NCBI GenBank assembly: GCA_031178045.1
Contig: JAPSJT010000006.1
Coordinates: 1-38,071, forward strand
Reading direction: 5' to 3'
DNA from: Agromyces sp.
GTDB lineage: Bacteria > Actinomycetota > Actinomycetes > Actinomycetales > Microbacteriaceae
Length of the DNA: 38,071 bases
The position numbers were made by a program, and so were the translations under genes. The notes below the pieces were generated by a model, which had not been told where the DNA came from, made no database searches, and saw only the letters and a list, made by a program, of their open reading frames with translations. Numbering within the stretch: position 1 is the stretch's first letter; each line of letters starts with the position of its first letter. Positions 15,255-23,592 of this stretch are shown here, piece after piece.

Positions 15255-16732
15255 CCGACACCGTCACCCCGACCGCGAGCGGCGCTGCGGCCGCCGCCAC
15301 TCCGCATCTCGACGACGTCGCAGCGGCTGCACGCACGGCCTTCGGCGCGACCGTCGCGTCGACCGCAGCCGAGCGGGCGCGCTGGCTCACCGCCGCCGCC
15401 GACGCACTCGACGCCGCCGGGCCCGAGCTCGTGCCGCTCGCCGACGGGGAGACGCACCTCGGCGCCACTCGCCTCACGGGCGAACTCGCCCGCACGACCG
15501 CGCAGTTGCGGCTCTTCGCCGCGGCGATCGTCGAAGGCTCGTACCTCGAGGCGACGATCGACCACCCCGACGCGACGACCATCCCGCCGCGTCCCGATCT
15601 GCGACGGATGCTCCGCCCGCTCGGCCCGGTCGCCGTGTTCGGCGCGTCGAACTTCCCCTTCGCATTCTCGGTCGCGGGCGGCGACACCGCCTCGGCCCTC
15701 GCCGCCGGCTGCCCCGTCATCGTCAAGGGCCACCCGGCGCATCCGCGCCTCTCGCGCCGCACCGCCGAGATCGTGGCCGGCGCGCTCGCCGCCGCCGGTG
15801 CGCCCGACGGCATCTTCGGCCACGTCGAAGGACACGAGACGGGCATCGCGCTCGTGCGGCATCCCGAGATCCGTGCCGTCGGATTCACCGGCTCGCTGCA
15901 CGGCGGGCGGGCGCTCTTCGACCTCGCGGTGTCGCGCCCCGATCCCATCCCGTTCTACGGCGAGCTCAGCGCGGTGAACCCCGTGCTCATCACCGCGGCC
16001 GCGCTCGACGCGCGCGCCGACGAGCTCGCCTCGGGCCTCGCGGCATCCTTCACCCTCGGGGCCGGGCAGTTCTGCACCAACCCGGGAGTCGTCTTCGTGC
16101 CGGAGGGATCGGGCTTCGCCGCTCGCGTCGCCGCGGCGGTGCCCTCGGATGCCGCGGTCCCGATGCTCACCGACGGCATCGCGTCGGCCTTCGCCGATGG
16201 GCTCGGGGCGCTCGCCGCCCGGCCCGACGTCTCGGTCGTCGCGGGCGACCCCGTGCAGCAGCGCGGCACGGGCGCGCCCGTCGTGCTCTCGACGACGACC
16301 ACGGCCGTTCGCGAGGAGCCGAGCGCGCTGCTCACCGAGTGCTTCGGGCCGTCGACGCTCGTCGTCGAGTACTCCGACGTCGACGACGCGCTCGACGCGA
16401 TCCGAGCCGTCGGCGGCTCGCTCACGGCGACCGTGCACGCCCAGCCGGGCGAGGAACTCGGGGACATCCTCGCGGTCCTCACCGAGATCGCCGGCCGCGT
16501 GCTCTTCGCGGGCTGGCCGACGGGGGTCGCGGTGAGCTGGGCGCAGCAGCACGGCGGTCCGTGGCCGGCGACGACGTCGATCCACACCTCGGTCGGCGTC
16601 ACCGCGATGCGACGCTTCCTGCGCCCCGTCGCATACCAGGACGCCCCGGATGCCGCGTTGCCGGCCGAACTGCGGGAGTCGAATCCGCTCGGCATCCCGC
16701 GGCGCGTCGACGGCGTGCTCGAGCTGCCGTGA
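15251..16732 (+). CDS. alpha-ketoglutarate semialdehyde (2,5-dioxovalerate) dehydrogenase
   Basis: A 493-residue aldehyde dehydrogenase of the KGSADH-like branch. Seen: FGASNFPFAFSVAGGD with Asn134, the cofactor-side PVIVKGHPAHP (Lys159), general-base Glu238 in YGELSAVNP, and the nucleophile Cys275 in GAGQFCTNPG. It oxidises the semialdehyde made by KdgD to 2-oxoglutarate, which enters the TCA cycle, and so ends the oxidative uronate pathway. It is the last gene of the coupled four-gene set. The ATG at 15251 is preceded by GGAGG 5 nt upstream; a longer in-frame extension lies inside the dehydratase gene and is not used. A strong hairpin follows the stop. Confidence 0.93.
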   Translation: MTDTVTPTASGAAAAATPHLDDVAAAARTAFGATVASTAAERARWLTAAADALDAAGPELVPLADGETHLGATRLTGELARTTAQLRLFAAAIVEGSYLEATIDHPDATTIPPRPDLRRMLRPLGPVAVFGASNFPFAFSVAGGDTASALAAGCPVIVKGHPAHPRLSRRTAEIVAGALAAAGAPDGIFGHVEGHETGIALVRHPEIRAVGFTGSLHGGRALFDLAVSRPDPIPFYGELSAVNPVLITAAALDARADELASGLAASFTLGAGQFCTNPGVVFVPEGSGFAARVAAAVPSDAAVPMLTDGIASAFADGLGALAARPDVSVVAGDPVQQRGTGAPVVLSTTTTAVREEPSALLTECFGPSTLVVEYSDVDDALDAIRAVGGSLTATVHAQPGEELGDILAVLTEIAGRVLFAGWPTGVAVSWAQQHGGPWPATTSIHTSVGVTAMRRFLRPVAYQDAPDAALPAELRESNPLGIPRRVDGVLELP

Positions 16733-16737
16733 CCCGT

Positions 16738-16798
16738 CGCCGAAGTGACGCGAATCGACGTCCCTGCCTCGCCGGACGTCGATTCGCGTCATCCGGCG
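16738..16798 (+). terminator. long hairpin after the uronate operon (terminator or repeat element)
   Basis: A perfect 18-bp stem, TGACGCGAATCGACGTCC (16746-16763) with its complement at 16774-16791, and a 10-nt loop. An outer 5-bp stem (CGCCG/CGGCG) continues beyond a small internal loop. It starts 5 nt after the stop codon. No U tract follows. It separates the operon from the MFS gene. Confidence 0.7.
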
Positions 16799-16863
16799 TC
16801 CGACTCGGGCGTGCAGCGGGCGCGACCACGGCGGCGGCGACCGTCCCGGCACGAGGTCGCTGA

Positions 16864-18027
16864 GTGGGCGTCGCGGCGTACCTGATGGCGGCGACCCCGC
16901 CCCGGCTCGCGGTCGGCGGCATCACGGTGGCGATCCCCGTGCTCGCCGTCGAGCAGTTCGGCGACGTCGCCCTCGGCGGACTGCTCGCCGCCGCGGCGCT
17001 CGGGCCGAGCATCGTCACGGCGCCCGTCGTGGGGGCGGTCCTCGACCGCAGTCGCCGGCCCGGCACGCTCGTCGCGGGCGCCGGACTCGTCGCGGCGGCC
17101 GCGTTCGCGGTGGCGGCCTTCCTCGGACCCGTTCCGGCGTGGGCGGTGGCGATCGCGCTCCTGCTCGCCGGGGCGGTCACGCCGTTCCTCATGGGCGGAC
17201 TGTCGAGCTTCGTCACCGAGGGCATCGACGACGAGCGTCGGGCGTACGCGATCGACGCGCTCGCGTACAACCTGGGGTCCGTCGCCGGCCCGGCCGCCGT
17301 CGCCGCAGCGACCGCACTCGGCTCGGCTCGGCTCGCGACGCTGCTCATGGCGGGCAGCGCGCTCCTCGGAGCACTCGGCACCATTCCGCTCCGGCTCCGC
17401 CCCGCGGCATCCGAACCGCACGGCTCGATGCTGGGCACGATGGTCGCCGGATTCCGGCACATCCTCACCCATCGACCGCTCGCGGTCATCACGACGAGCG
17501 GCACCCTCAGCCAGCTCGGTTCGGGCGGCCTCGCGATCGCCGCCGTCGCGCTCTCGGTCGAACGGAGCGGCGACGCCGGAACCGGAGCGCTCATCGTGAC
17601 GGCGTTCGCGGTCGGCGGGCTGGTCGGAGCGCTCTGGTACTCGGCACGGCAGTCGGACCGTCGACCCGAGGTGGTCATGGGCGTCGGGTTCGCGGCCACT
17701 GGCGTCTTCACCGTGATCGCCGCGCTCGACCTCGGATTCGTCTGGACGATCGCCGCGATCGGCGTCTCGGGGCTGTTCACGGCCTCGAGCGCCGCGGCGA
17801 TGCTGCTGATCCGCAAGCAGCAGAGCCCGCCGTCGTTGCGCGCCCAGGTCTTCACCGTCGGGGCCGGCCTGCGTGCCGCGGCCGCTGCCGCGGGTGCGGC
17901 GATCGCGGGCGTCTCCGCCGGGCTGGGCGCGGCGACGCTCATCGTCGCCATCGGGGTCATCTGGATCGTGTCGGGCGCGATGGTCGTCGCGTACCCGAAG
18001 GGCGCACCGGCCATCGACACGGCCTGA
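16864..18027 (+). CDS. MFS transporter
   Basis: A 387-residue major-facilitator protein with about 12 hydrophobic segments. The stretch VVGAVLDRSRRPG (56-68) corresponds to the conserved loop between helices 2 and 3. The N-terminus lacks a cytoplasmic tail. The GTG start is fixed by a stop codon directly upstream (TGA-GTG), with GAGG 7 nt before it. The substrate is unknown. It could be a sugar-acid transporter by position, but the preceding hairpin and lack of overlap argue against simple co-transcription, and its drug/metabolite-efflux-like layout (family of small MFS exporters) is an alternative. It converges with the next gene with only 6 bp between stops. Confidence 0.88.
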   Translation: MGVAAYLMAATPPRLAVGGITVAIPVLAVEQFGDVALGGLLAAAALGPSIVTAPVVGAVLDRSRRPGTLVAGAGLVAAAAFAVAAFLGPVPAWAVAIALLLAGAVTPFLMGGLSSFVTEGIDDERRAYAIDALAYNLGSVAGPAAVAAATALGSARLATLLMAGSALLGALGTIPLRLRPAASEPHGSMLGTMVAGFRHILTHRPLAVITTSGTLSQLGSGGLAIAAVALSVERSGDAGTGALIVTAFAVGGLVGALWYSARQSDRRPEVVMGVGFAATGVFTVIAALDLGFVWTIAAIGVSGLFTASSAAAMLLIRKQQSPPSLRAQVFTVGAGLRAAAAAAGAAIAGVSAGLGAATLIVAIGVIWIVSGAMVVAYPKGAPAIDTA

Positions 18028-18033
18028 CCCCGG

Positions 18034-19377
18034 CTACACCCCGAGCTCGAGCTCGGCGATCCGCACGGGCTGCCCCGTCTCGAGCGAGCGGTTGCCCGCG
18101 ATGCCGACCGACACCGCCTTCACGCCGTCGGCGTAACCGGCCACCCGGCCGAGCGGCGCGTCATCCGTCACCCGCTCGAAGAGGTGCTGCAGCAGGTACG
18201 CGTCACCGCCGCCGTGGCTGCCGATGCCCTCGGGGATCTCGACGAGCTGCGCGCCCTCCCAGTGGCGCTGCACGACGAGCCGCTCGGAGTCGGGGCGCAC
18301 CGCGTCGACCGGTGACGAGTCGGGGTGCATGCTCGGGTCGACGACCACCCGGCCGTCGTCGCCGATGAGCACCGCACCGCGCTCGACCACCTCGAGCTCG
18401 GCGCGACCCTCGGTGCCGTTCACCGTGACCCGGTATCCCTCCCACGGGGCGTGCGCGTTGAGCGAGTAGCTCATCGTCGCGCCCGTGTCGTAGTCGACCA
18501 GCGCGGCGAGGTTGTCCTCGATCGTGATGCCGGCGTCGAAGACGTCACGGTCGCGCAGGTAGCCGTCGTGATGCTCCTGGTCGAGGTAGAGCTCCTTCAT
18601 CCGCGCGTCCGCGGCGAGATCGAGCGCGAACGGGTCGCCCGTCACGCCGGTGCCCCTCGCGGGTCGTCGCCCGAGACCGCGGGCGGCGGCGTTCTCGGCT
18701 CCGTAGAACCGCAGCCCGCCGCTGGCGAACACGCGCACCGGCGTCGCGTCGATCCACCAGTTCACGAGGTCGAAGTGGTGCGACGCCTTGTGGATGAAGA
18801 GTCCGCCCGAGTTCTGCTTGTCGCGGTGCCAGCGACGGAAGTAGTCGGCGCCGTGCACCGTGTCGAGCGCCCACTCGAAGTGCACGCTCGTGACCGCTCC
18901 GATGCGGCCCTCGGCGATCACCCGGCGCAGGGTCGAGTTGCGCGGGCTGTACCGGTAGTTGAACGTCGTGATGACCTCGCGACCCGTCTCGGCGATGGCC
19001 GCGCCGATGCGTCGCACGCTCTCGGCGTCGATCGTGAGCGGCTTCTCGACGACGACGTCGGCGCCGCCGCGCAGGGCGCGCACCACGTAGTCGGCGTGCG
19101 TGAAGTCGGGCGTCGTGACGATCACCCGGTCGAGACGCTCGTCGCGGATCATCCGCTCGAGATCGTCGGGCGAGTACCTGGCGGGCGCCGGCTGCTCCGC
19201 CGCGACGACCTCCCGTTCGTAGAGATCGAGCCGCCCCGGGTTCACGTCGCACCACGCGACCAGCTCGGCGATCCCCGGCACGTGCTCGGCGCCCTCGACC
19301 GTGCCGGTGAGCGCCCCGATGTACATCCCGGCGCGGCTCCCCGTGCCGACGAGTCCGTATCGTTCGCGCTGCGCCAT
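18034..19377 (-). CDS. Gfo/Idh/MocA family oxidoreductase, long type
   Basis: A 447-residue member of the Gfo/Idh/MocA family, longer than the usual 330-380 residues. The Rossmann motif is LVGTGSRAGMY (9-19) and EKP is at 111-113. The C-terminal domain has SGGLFIHKASHHFDLVNWWI and an extra segment of about 60 residues (GRRPARGTG to DRDVFDAGI). Related proteins include NAD-dependent dehydrogenases and, more distantly, the GH109 glycosidases that use NAD transiently; which applies cannot be decided by eye. GGAG lies 7 nt before the ATG. It is divergent from a LacI gene, with two operators between, so it is probably repressed by that or the other LacI regulator. Confidence 0.9.
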   Translation of the reverse strand: MAQRERYGLVGTGSRAGMYIGALTGTVEGAEHVPGIAELVAWCDVNPGRLDLYEREVVAAEQPAPARYSPDDLERMIRDERLDRVIVTTPDFTHADYVVRALRGGADVVVEKPLTIDAESVRRIGAAIAETGREVITTFNYRYSPRNSTLRRVIAEGRIGAVTSVHFEWALDTVHGADYFRRWHRDKQNSGGLFIHKASHHFDLVNWWIDATPVRVFASGGLRFYGAENAAARGLGRRPARGTGVTGDPFALDLAADARMKELYLDQEHHDGYLRDRDVFDAGITIEDNLAALVDYDTGATMSYSLNAHAPWEGYRVTVNGTEGRAELEVVERGAVLIGDDGRVVVDPSMHPDSSPVDAVRPDSERLVVQRHWEGAQLVEIPEGIGSHGGGDAYLLQHLFERVTDDAPLGRVAGYADGVKAVSVGIAGNRSLETGQPVRIAELELGV

Positions 19378-19400
19378 CGCTGCTCCACTCGAGTCGGGGT

Positions 19401-19416
19401 GAGAAAGCGCTTCCTC
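19401..19416. promoter_or_regulatory. LacI-family operator, proximal to the Gfo/Idh gene
   Basis: GAGAAAGCGCTTCCTC, 23 bp upstream of the Gfo/Idh start codon. The core AAGCGCTT is exact. Together with the site at 19457 it may hold one repressor at two places (56 bp apart, centre to centre). Confidence 0.75.
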
Positions 19417-19456
19417 GCACGCCTGCGCCGAAACGGCGCGCGGCGGGCGCCGCGCC

Positions 19457-19472
19457 GGGAAAGCGCTATCTC
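19457..19472. promoter_or_regulatory. LacI-family operator between Gfo/Idh and LacI genes
   Basis: GGGAAAGCGCTATCTC. A plus-strand -10-like TATCAT (19480-19485) begins 7 bp beyond it, so the site could overlap the -35 region of a regulator promoter as well as the minus-strand promoter, whose -10 is not clear. Confidence 0.72.
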
Positions 19473-19544
19473 AGATCGCTATCATTTCTAGCAGCACGAC
19501 CCCGGAGCGGCCAAACCGACGGTGTCGCCGCGGGCCGTGCGAGG

Positions 19545-19550
19545 TAGAGT
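19545..19550 (+). promoter_or_regulatory. candidate -10 box of the second LacI gene
   Basis: TAGAGT, 37 bp before the ATG, leaving a short leader with the AGGAGG site. No good -35. TATCAT at 19480-19485 is an alternative. Confidence 0.35.
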
Positions 19551-19587
19551 CGAGGCGCCCGACGGGCGCACACCTGCAGGAGGACGG

Positions 19588-20640
19588 ATGACCGACGGCG
19601 GCATCGAGACGGCGCGACGCACCCCGGCGACCCTGCACGACGTCGCCCGCGAGGCGGGCGTCTCGCTCGCGACCGCATCGCGCTCCCTGAACGGCAGCAC
19701 GCGCAAGGTCAACGAGGAGTACCGCAAGCGCGTGCTCGAGGCGGCCGCGCGACTCGACTACTCCCCCAACCTCTCTGCCCAGGCCGTGGCACGCGGCACG
19801 ACGACGACGGTCGCCCTGCTCGTCGCCGACATCGCCGACCCGTACTTCTCCTCGATCGCCGCGGGAGTCGTCGCCGAGGCCGACCACGAACGACTCATCG
19901 TCACGATGGCCGCGACCGAGCGCGACCCCGAGCGCGAGCTCGAGCTCGTGCGCACCCTGCGCGGGCAGCGCCCCCGCGTCATGATCCTGGCCGGATCCCG
20001 GCCGACATCGGACCCCACCGAGGGCGCCCTCGGGGAGGAGCTCCGCGCCTACGAGCGCTCGGGCGGCGTCGTCGTGCTCATCAGCCGCAACGAGCTCGAG
20101 CTGCGCACCGTGCTCGTCGAGAACCGCGACGGCGCCGAGGCGCTCGCGCGCGAGCTCGTCGGCATCGGGTACCGCCGCTTCGCGATCATCACGGGCGGTG
20201 AGGGCCTGCGCACGGCTGCCGACCGGGTCGACGGATTCCGCGCCGGCCTCGCCGCGACGGGCGGGGAGCTCCGCGACGACGACATCCTGCGTGCCGCGTT
20301 CACCCGCGACGGCGGGTACGACGGGATGCGCTCGCTCATCGAGCGCGGTCTCGGCGACCTCGAGCTCGTCTTCGCCGCGAACGACGTGATGGCCGTGGGC
20401 GCGCTCTCGGCGATCCGCGACGCGAACCTCGTTCCCGGCAGGGATGTCGCGATCGCGGGCTTCGACGACATCCCGACGGTGCGCGACGTCACGCCCGCCC
20501 TCACCACGGTGCGCGTGCCGCTCGAGGAGATCGGGCGCCGTGCGCTCCGCCTCGCGCTCGGCGATGAGGAGGCCGCGAACGAGGGCGCCATCCGCACCGA
20601 GGTCGTGCTGCGCGAGTCGACGCCCGGCATCACGCGCTGA
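19588..20640 (+). CDS. LacI-family transcriptional regulator (second)
   Basis: A 350-residue LacI/GalR regulator: helix-turn-helix TLHDVAREAGVSLATASRSL, hinge SPNLSAQAVARG, and a sensor domain with LVADIADPYFSSIAAGV and the late AGFDDIPTVRDVTPALTTV. The start is set by AGGAGG 4 nt before the ATG at 19588; an in-frame upstream start at 19522 has no such site. It lies between the long Gfo/Idh gene (divergent) and the Gfo/Idh-DUF993-isomerase operon (same strand, after a 403-bp gap). Both carry operators with the AAGCG/CGCTT core, so it probably controls both. The recognition helix (SLATAS) differs from that of the first regulator (SQASVS), so the two need not bind the same sites equally. Confidence 0.93.
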   Translation: MTDGGIETARRTPATLHDVAREAGVSLATASRSLNGSTRKVNEEYRKRVLEAAARLDYSPNLSAQAVARGTTTTVALLVADIADPYFSSIAAGVVAEADHERLIVTMAATERDPERELELVRTLRGQRPRVMILAGSRPTSDPTEGALGEELRAYERSGGVVVLISRNELELRTVLVENRDGAEALARELVGIGYRRFAIITGGEGLRTAADRVDGFRAGLAATGGELRDDDILRAAFTRDGGYDGMRSLIERGLGDLELVFAANDVMAVGALSAIRDANLVPGRDVAIAGFDDIPTVRDVTPALTTVRVPLEEIGRRALRLALGDEEAANEGAIRTEVVLRESTPGITR

Positions 20641-20664
20641 GCCCGCGCCGAGTCGCGCGGGCTC
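20639..20664 (+). terminator. hairpin terminator of the LacI gene
   Basis: A perfect 10-bp stem, GAGCCCGCGC (20639-20648) with GCGCGGGCTC (20655-20664), and a 6-nt loop, overlapping the stop codon. No U tract, as is common in high-GC actinobacteria. Confidence 0.6.
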
Positions 20665-20833
20665 GCGCCGTCGCCCGCGACACCCGGGCTCACCCGGTAA
20701 CCCCGCGGCTCTGCAGGATATTCGTCGCCTCGAGCCATGAGAGCGACTCGAAGCGCCGAGATTCCTGCGCCCCGGTGCACGATGGCTGCCACCGGCGCCG
20801 ACCAGGCAGCCGTCACTGACGACTCGCAGGGCG

Positions 20834-20853
20834 GCGTGCTCTGCAGAGCACGC
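20834..20853. promoter_or_regulatory. 20-bp perfect palindrome, possible operator
   Basis: GCGTGCTCTGCAGAGCACGC is fully self-complementary. It lies 90 bp upstream of the operon promoter and has no resemblance to the LacI-type sites. It could bind a second dimeric regulator. Confidence 0.4.
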
Positions 20854-20942
20854 GAGGCGCACTCGCGACGTCAGGTCGGCGCGGGTGCGTCGGCCGGCGG
20901 GCACGACGCAGCGAGTGGATCGGCGAGCCGGGAAGCCGGGTG

Positions 20943-20972
20943 TTGCGCAATCGCGCGCACGTGTCCTACACT
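20943..20972 (+). promoter_or_regulatory. promoter of the Gfo/Idh-DUF993-isomerase operon
   Basis: TTGCGC (20943-20948), 18-bp spacer, TACACT (20967-20972), with the operator beginning 1 bp later. Confidence 0.62.
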
Positions 20973-20973
20973 C

Positions 20974-20989
20974 GGGTAAACGCTTTCCC
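20974..20989. promoter_or_regulatory. LacI-family operator of the Gfo/Idh-DUF993-isomerase operon
   Basis: GGGTAAACGCTTTCCC, directly after the -10 box, covering the transcription start. The left half-site (GTAAACG) departs from AAAGCG; the right half is canonical. Confidence 0.72.
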
Positions 20990-21043
20990 GCAGCGGCGCG
21001 GCGGCCTCCGCCACCCGCTCCCGGCCTGAACAGGAACACGATC

Positions 21044-22300
21044 GTGGCAGACCAGACCATCGGCATCATCATGAACGGCGTCTCGGGGCGCATGGGCTAC
21101 CGGCAGCACCTGGTCCGCTCGATCCTCGCGATCCGCGAGGAGGGCGGCGTGCTGCTCTCCGACGGCGAGACCCGCGTGCAGGTCGAGCCGATCCTCGTCG
21201 GCCGCAGCGAGAAGAAGCTCGCCGAGCTCGCCGAGAAGCACGGCCTCGAGCACTACACGACGAACCTCGACGAGGCGCTCGCCGATCCGCGCTGGCAGAT
21301 CTACTCCGACTTCCTCGTCACGAAGGCCCGCGCCGCCGCCATCAAGAAGGCCATCGCGGCCGGCAAGGCCGTCTACACCGAGAAGCCGACGGCCGAGAGC
21401 TTCGAGGAGGCCCTCGAGCTCGCCCGCCTCGCGAGCGAGGCCGGCATCAAGAACGGCGTCGTGCACGACAAGCTCTACCTCCCGGGCCTGCAGAAGCTCA
21501 AGCGCCTCATCGACTCGGGCTTCTTCGGCCGTATCCTGAGCGTCCGCGGCGAGTTCGGCTACTGGGTCTTCGAGGGCGACTGGCAGCCCGCGCAGCGTCC
21601 GAGCTGGAACTACCGCGCCGAAGACGGCGGCGGCATCATCGTCGACATGTTCCCGCACTGGAACTACGTGCTCGAGAACCTCTTCGGCAGGGTCGAGTCG
21701 GTCTACGCGAAGGCCGTGACCGAGATCCCCGAGCGGGTCGACGAGAAGGGCCGGCCCTACCGTGCGACGGCGGACGACGCCGCGTACGCGATCTTCGAGC
21801 TCGAGGGCGGCATCACCGTGCAGCTGAACTCGAGCTGGACCACGCGCGTGAACCGCGACGAGCTCGTCGAGTTCCAGGTCGACGGCACGCACGGCTCGGC
21901 CGTGGTCGGCCTCTTCGGCTGCAAGATCCAGCCCCGCAACGCGACCCCGAAGCCCGTGTGGAATCCCGACCTCGCCGACGAGCACGACTACGCCGGCGAC
22001 TGGATCGAATCACCCGGCAACCGCGAGTTCCAGAACGGCTTCAAGGAGCAGTGGGAGGAGTTCATCCGCCACGTCGTCGAGGACGCTCCGAACCACTACG
22101 ACTTCCTCGCCGGTGCCCGTGGCGTGCTCCTCGCCGAGCAGGGCCTCGCCTCCAGCCGCGAAGGCCGCCGCATCGACCTGCCCGCCGTCACCCTCGAGGG
22201 GGCGGTCGACGCCAGCAGCACGAGCACCACGGAGGCCGGGTCGCCGGACGCCACGGTGCCGGCCCCGACGGACGCGACCGAGCTCGCGGGAGCACGCTGA
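21044..22300 (+). CDS. Gfo/Idh/MocA family oxidoreductase (DUF993-associated)
   Basis: A 418-residue dehydrogenase. The dinucleotide-binding loop is unusual for the family: IIMNGVSGRMGYR (8-20), reminiscent of dihydrodipicolinate reductase. EKP lies at 113-115 (VYTEKPTAES). The catalytic domain includes WNYRAEDGGGIIVDMFPHW, with the conserved Asp/His. The last 35 residues are a Ser/Thr/Asp/Ala-rich tail. The GTG start is preceded by AGGA 8 nt upstream; longer upstream frames cross the promoter and operator and are excluded. It is the first of three genes with 2-bp spacing and a 4-bp overlap. It probably oxidises a sugar to a keto-sugar used by DUF993; the substrate is unknown. Confidence 0.91.
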   Translation: MADQTIGIIMNGVSGRMGYRQHLVRSILAIREEGGVLLSDGETRVQVEPILVGRSEKKLAELAEKHGLEHYTTNLDEALADPRWQIYSDFLVTKARAAAIKKAIAAGKAVYTEKPTAESFEEALELARLASEAGIKNGVVHDKLYLPGLQKLKRLIDSGFFGRILSVRGEFGYWVFEGDWQPAQRPSWNYRAEDGGGIIVDMFPHWNYVLENLFGRVESVYAKAVTEIPERVDEKGRPYRATADDAAYAIFELEGGITVQLNSSWTTRVNRDELVEFQVDGTHGSAVVGLFGCKIQPRNATPKPVWNPDLADEHDYAGDWIESPGNREFQNGFKEQWEEFIRHVVEDAPNHYDFLAGARGVLLAEQGLASSREGRRIDLPAVTLEGAVDASSTSTTEAGSPDATVPAPTDATELAGAR

Positions 22301-22302
22301 CC

Positions 22303-23592
22303 ATGACCCCGCTCACGCTCCTCGATGCGGACGGCACGCTCCGCGCCGCCCCGCTGGCGGCGGCACCGGAGTTCGCGAAACCGCGGCATCCGCTCACGAG
22401 CCGCGTGGCCTATGCGGCCGCGCACGTCGTGCCGAAGCCGTTCGCCGACAACACGCCGGGCCGGCCGGCCGAGATCGACTGGGACGCGACGCTCGCGTTC
22501 CGCCACCACGTGTGGTCATGGGGCCTCGGCGTCGCCGATGCCATGGACACGGCGCAGCGCAACATGGGCCTCGACGCCGAGGCCACGCGTGAACTGATCT
22601 CCCGCAGTGCCGCCGAAGCGGCCTCCGTGGGTGCCCGCCTCGTCGTCGGCGTGAATACGGACCACGTCGACGACGAGTCCATCCCGCTCGAACAGGTGAT
22701 CGATGCCTACAAGCAGCAGCTCCACCACGCCGAGGACGCCGGCGCTGGGGTCGTGCTCATGGCGAGCCGGCACCTGGCCCGGGCGGCCCGGACCGCCGAC
22801 GACTACCGACGCGTCTATCGCGAGGTGCTCGGCGCCGCCGGCGGACCCGTGGTGCTGCACTGGCTCGGCGTCGCGTTCGACCCGAGCCTCGCGGGGTACT
22901 TCGGGTCGGACGACACGGATGCCGCCGCCGCGACGCTCCTGCAGATCATCGAGTACAACCGCGACAAGGTCTCGGGTGTGAAGATGAGCCTCCTCGACGC
23001 GGATGCCGAGATCGCCGTGCGCGAGCGGCTCCCCGAGACGGCGCGCATGTTCACGGGTGACGACTTCCACTACGTGGGACTCATCGAGGGCGACGGTCGC
23101 GGACACTCCGACGCGCTGCTCGGCGCCTTCGCCGCGCTCGCGCCGAACGCGTCGGCGGCCATCCAGGCGCTGGATCGCGGCGACACGGCCGCGTACCGCG
23201 ACATCCTCGCGCCGACCGAGCCGCTGTCGCAGCAGGTGTTCGCCGCGCCGACCTACTACTACAAGACGGGCGTCGCGTTCCTGTCGTGGCTCAACGGTCA
23301 TCAGGCGGCGTTCCAGATGGTGGGCGGCCTGCACGCCGCGCGCAGCCTCCCGCACCTCTCGCGCATCGTCGAGCTCGCGAACGCCTCGGGCGCCCTCGAA
23401 CGGCCCGAGCTCGCGGCGGCGCGCTGGCACGAGCTGCTCACGATCAACGGTCTCGACGTGACGGCCCCGACGGCCGCACCCGGCGGCGACGACGCCGACG
23501 GCGCCCACGACGCCGATGCCGACGCCGACGGGCACACGGCGAGCGAAGCGGATGCCGCTGCGCGAACCCGGCCCTCGGAGGTGCTCGCGTGA
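22303..23592 (+). CDS. DUF993 protein, predicted class I aldolase/lyase-like TIM barrel
   Basis: A 429-residue DUF993 protein. Its sequence has a dihydrodipicolinate-synthase-like layout: GVVLMASRHLAR (149-160), GPVVLHWLGVAFD (181-193), and Lys227 in KVSGVKMSLL, placed where the Schiff-base Lys (G-x-K-D/M) falls in that family. The late segment YYYKTGVAFLSWLNGHQAAF is conserved-looking. The C-terminal 35 residues are an Asp/Ala-rich tail with no domain. If the Lys is catalytic, the enzyme would cleave or condense a 2- or 3-keto sugar (acid). No function is established for the family as far as I know. It follows the dehydrogenase stop by 2 bp and overlaps the isomerase start (GTGA). Confidence 0.88.
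   Translation: MTPLTLLDADGTLRAAPLAAAPEFAKPRHPLTSRVAYAAAHVVPKPFADNTPGRPAEIDWDATLAFRHHVWSWGLGVADAMDTAQRNMGLDAEATRELISRSAAEAASVGARLVVGVNTDHVDDESIPLEQVIDAYKQQLHHAEDAGAGVVLMASRHLARAARTADDYRRVYREVLGAAGGPVVLHWLGVAFDPSLAGYFGSDDTDAAAATLLQIIEYNRDKVSGVKMSLLDADAEIAVRERLPETARMFTGDDFHYVGLIEGDGRGHSDALLGAFAALAPNASAAIQALDRGDTAAYRDILAPTEPLSQQVFAAPTYYYKTGVAFLSWLNGHQAAFQMVGGLHAARSLPHLSRIVELANASGALERPELAAARWHELLTINGLDVTAPTAAPGGDDADGAHDADADADGHTASEADAAARTRPSEVLA

Larger units (their letters stand above)
20665..21043. other. non-coding gap upstream of the Gfo/Idh-DUF993 operon
   Basis: This gap holds no convincing gene. An 80-codon frame (20737-20979) lacks a ribosome-binding site and resembles no family. It contains a 20-bp perfect palindrome at 20834-20853, the operon promoter (20943-20972), an operator (20974-20989) and a leader of about 65 nt. 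The first 170 bp show only weak GC-rich hairpins. A small RNA or a further regulator site cannot be excluded. Confidence 0.6.

Noticed and set aside
20737-20979. 80-codon plus-strand frame in the gap before the Gfo/Idh-DUF993 operon
   Set aside because: No ribosome-binding site, no recognisable family, and it runs through the palindrome, the promoter and part of the operator.
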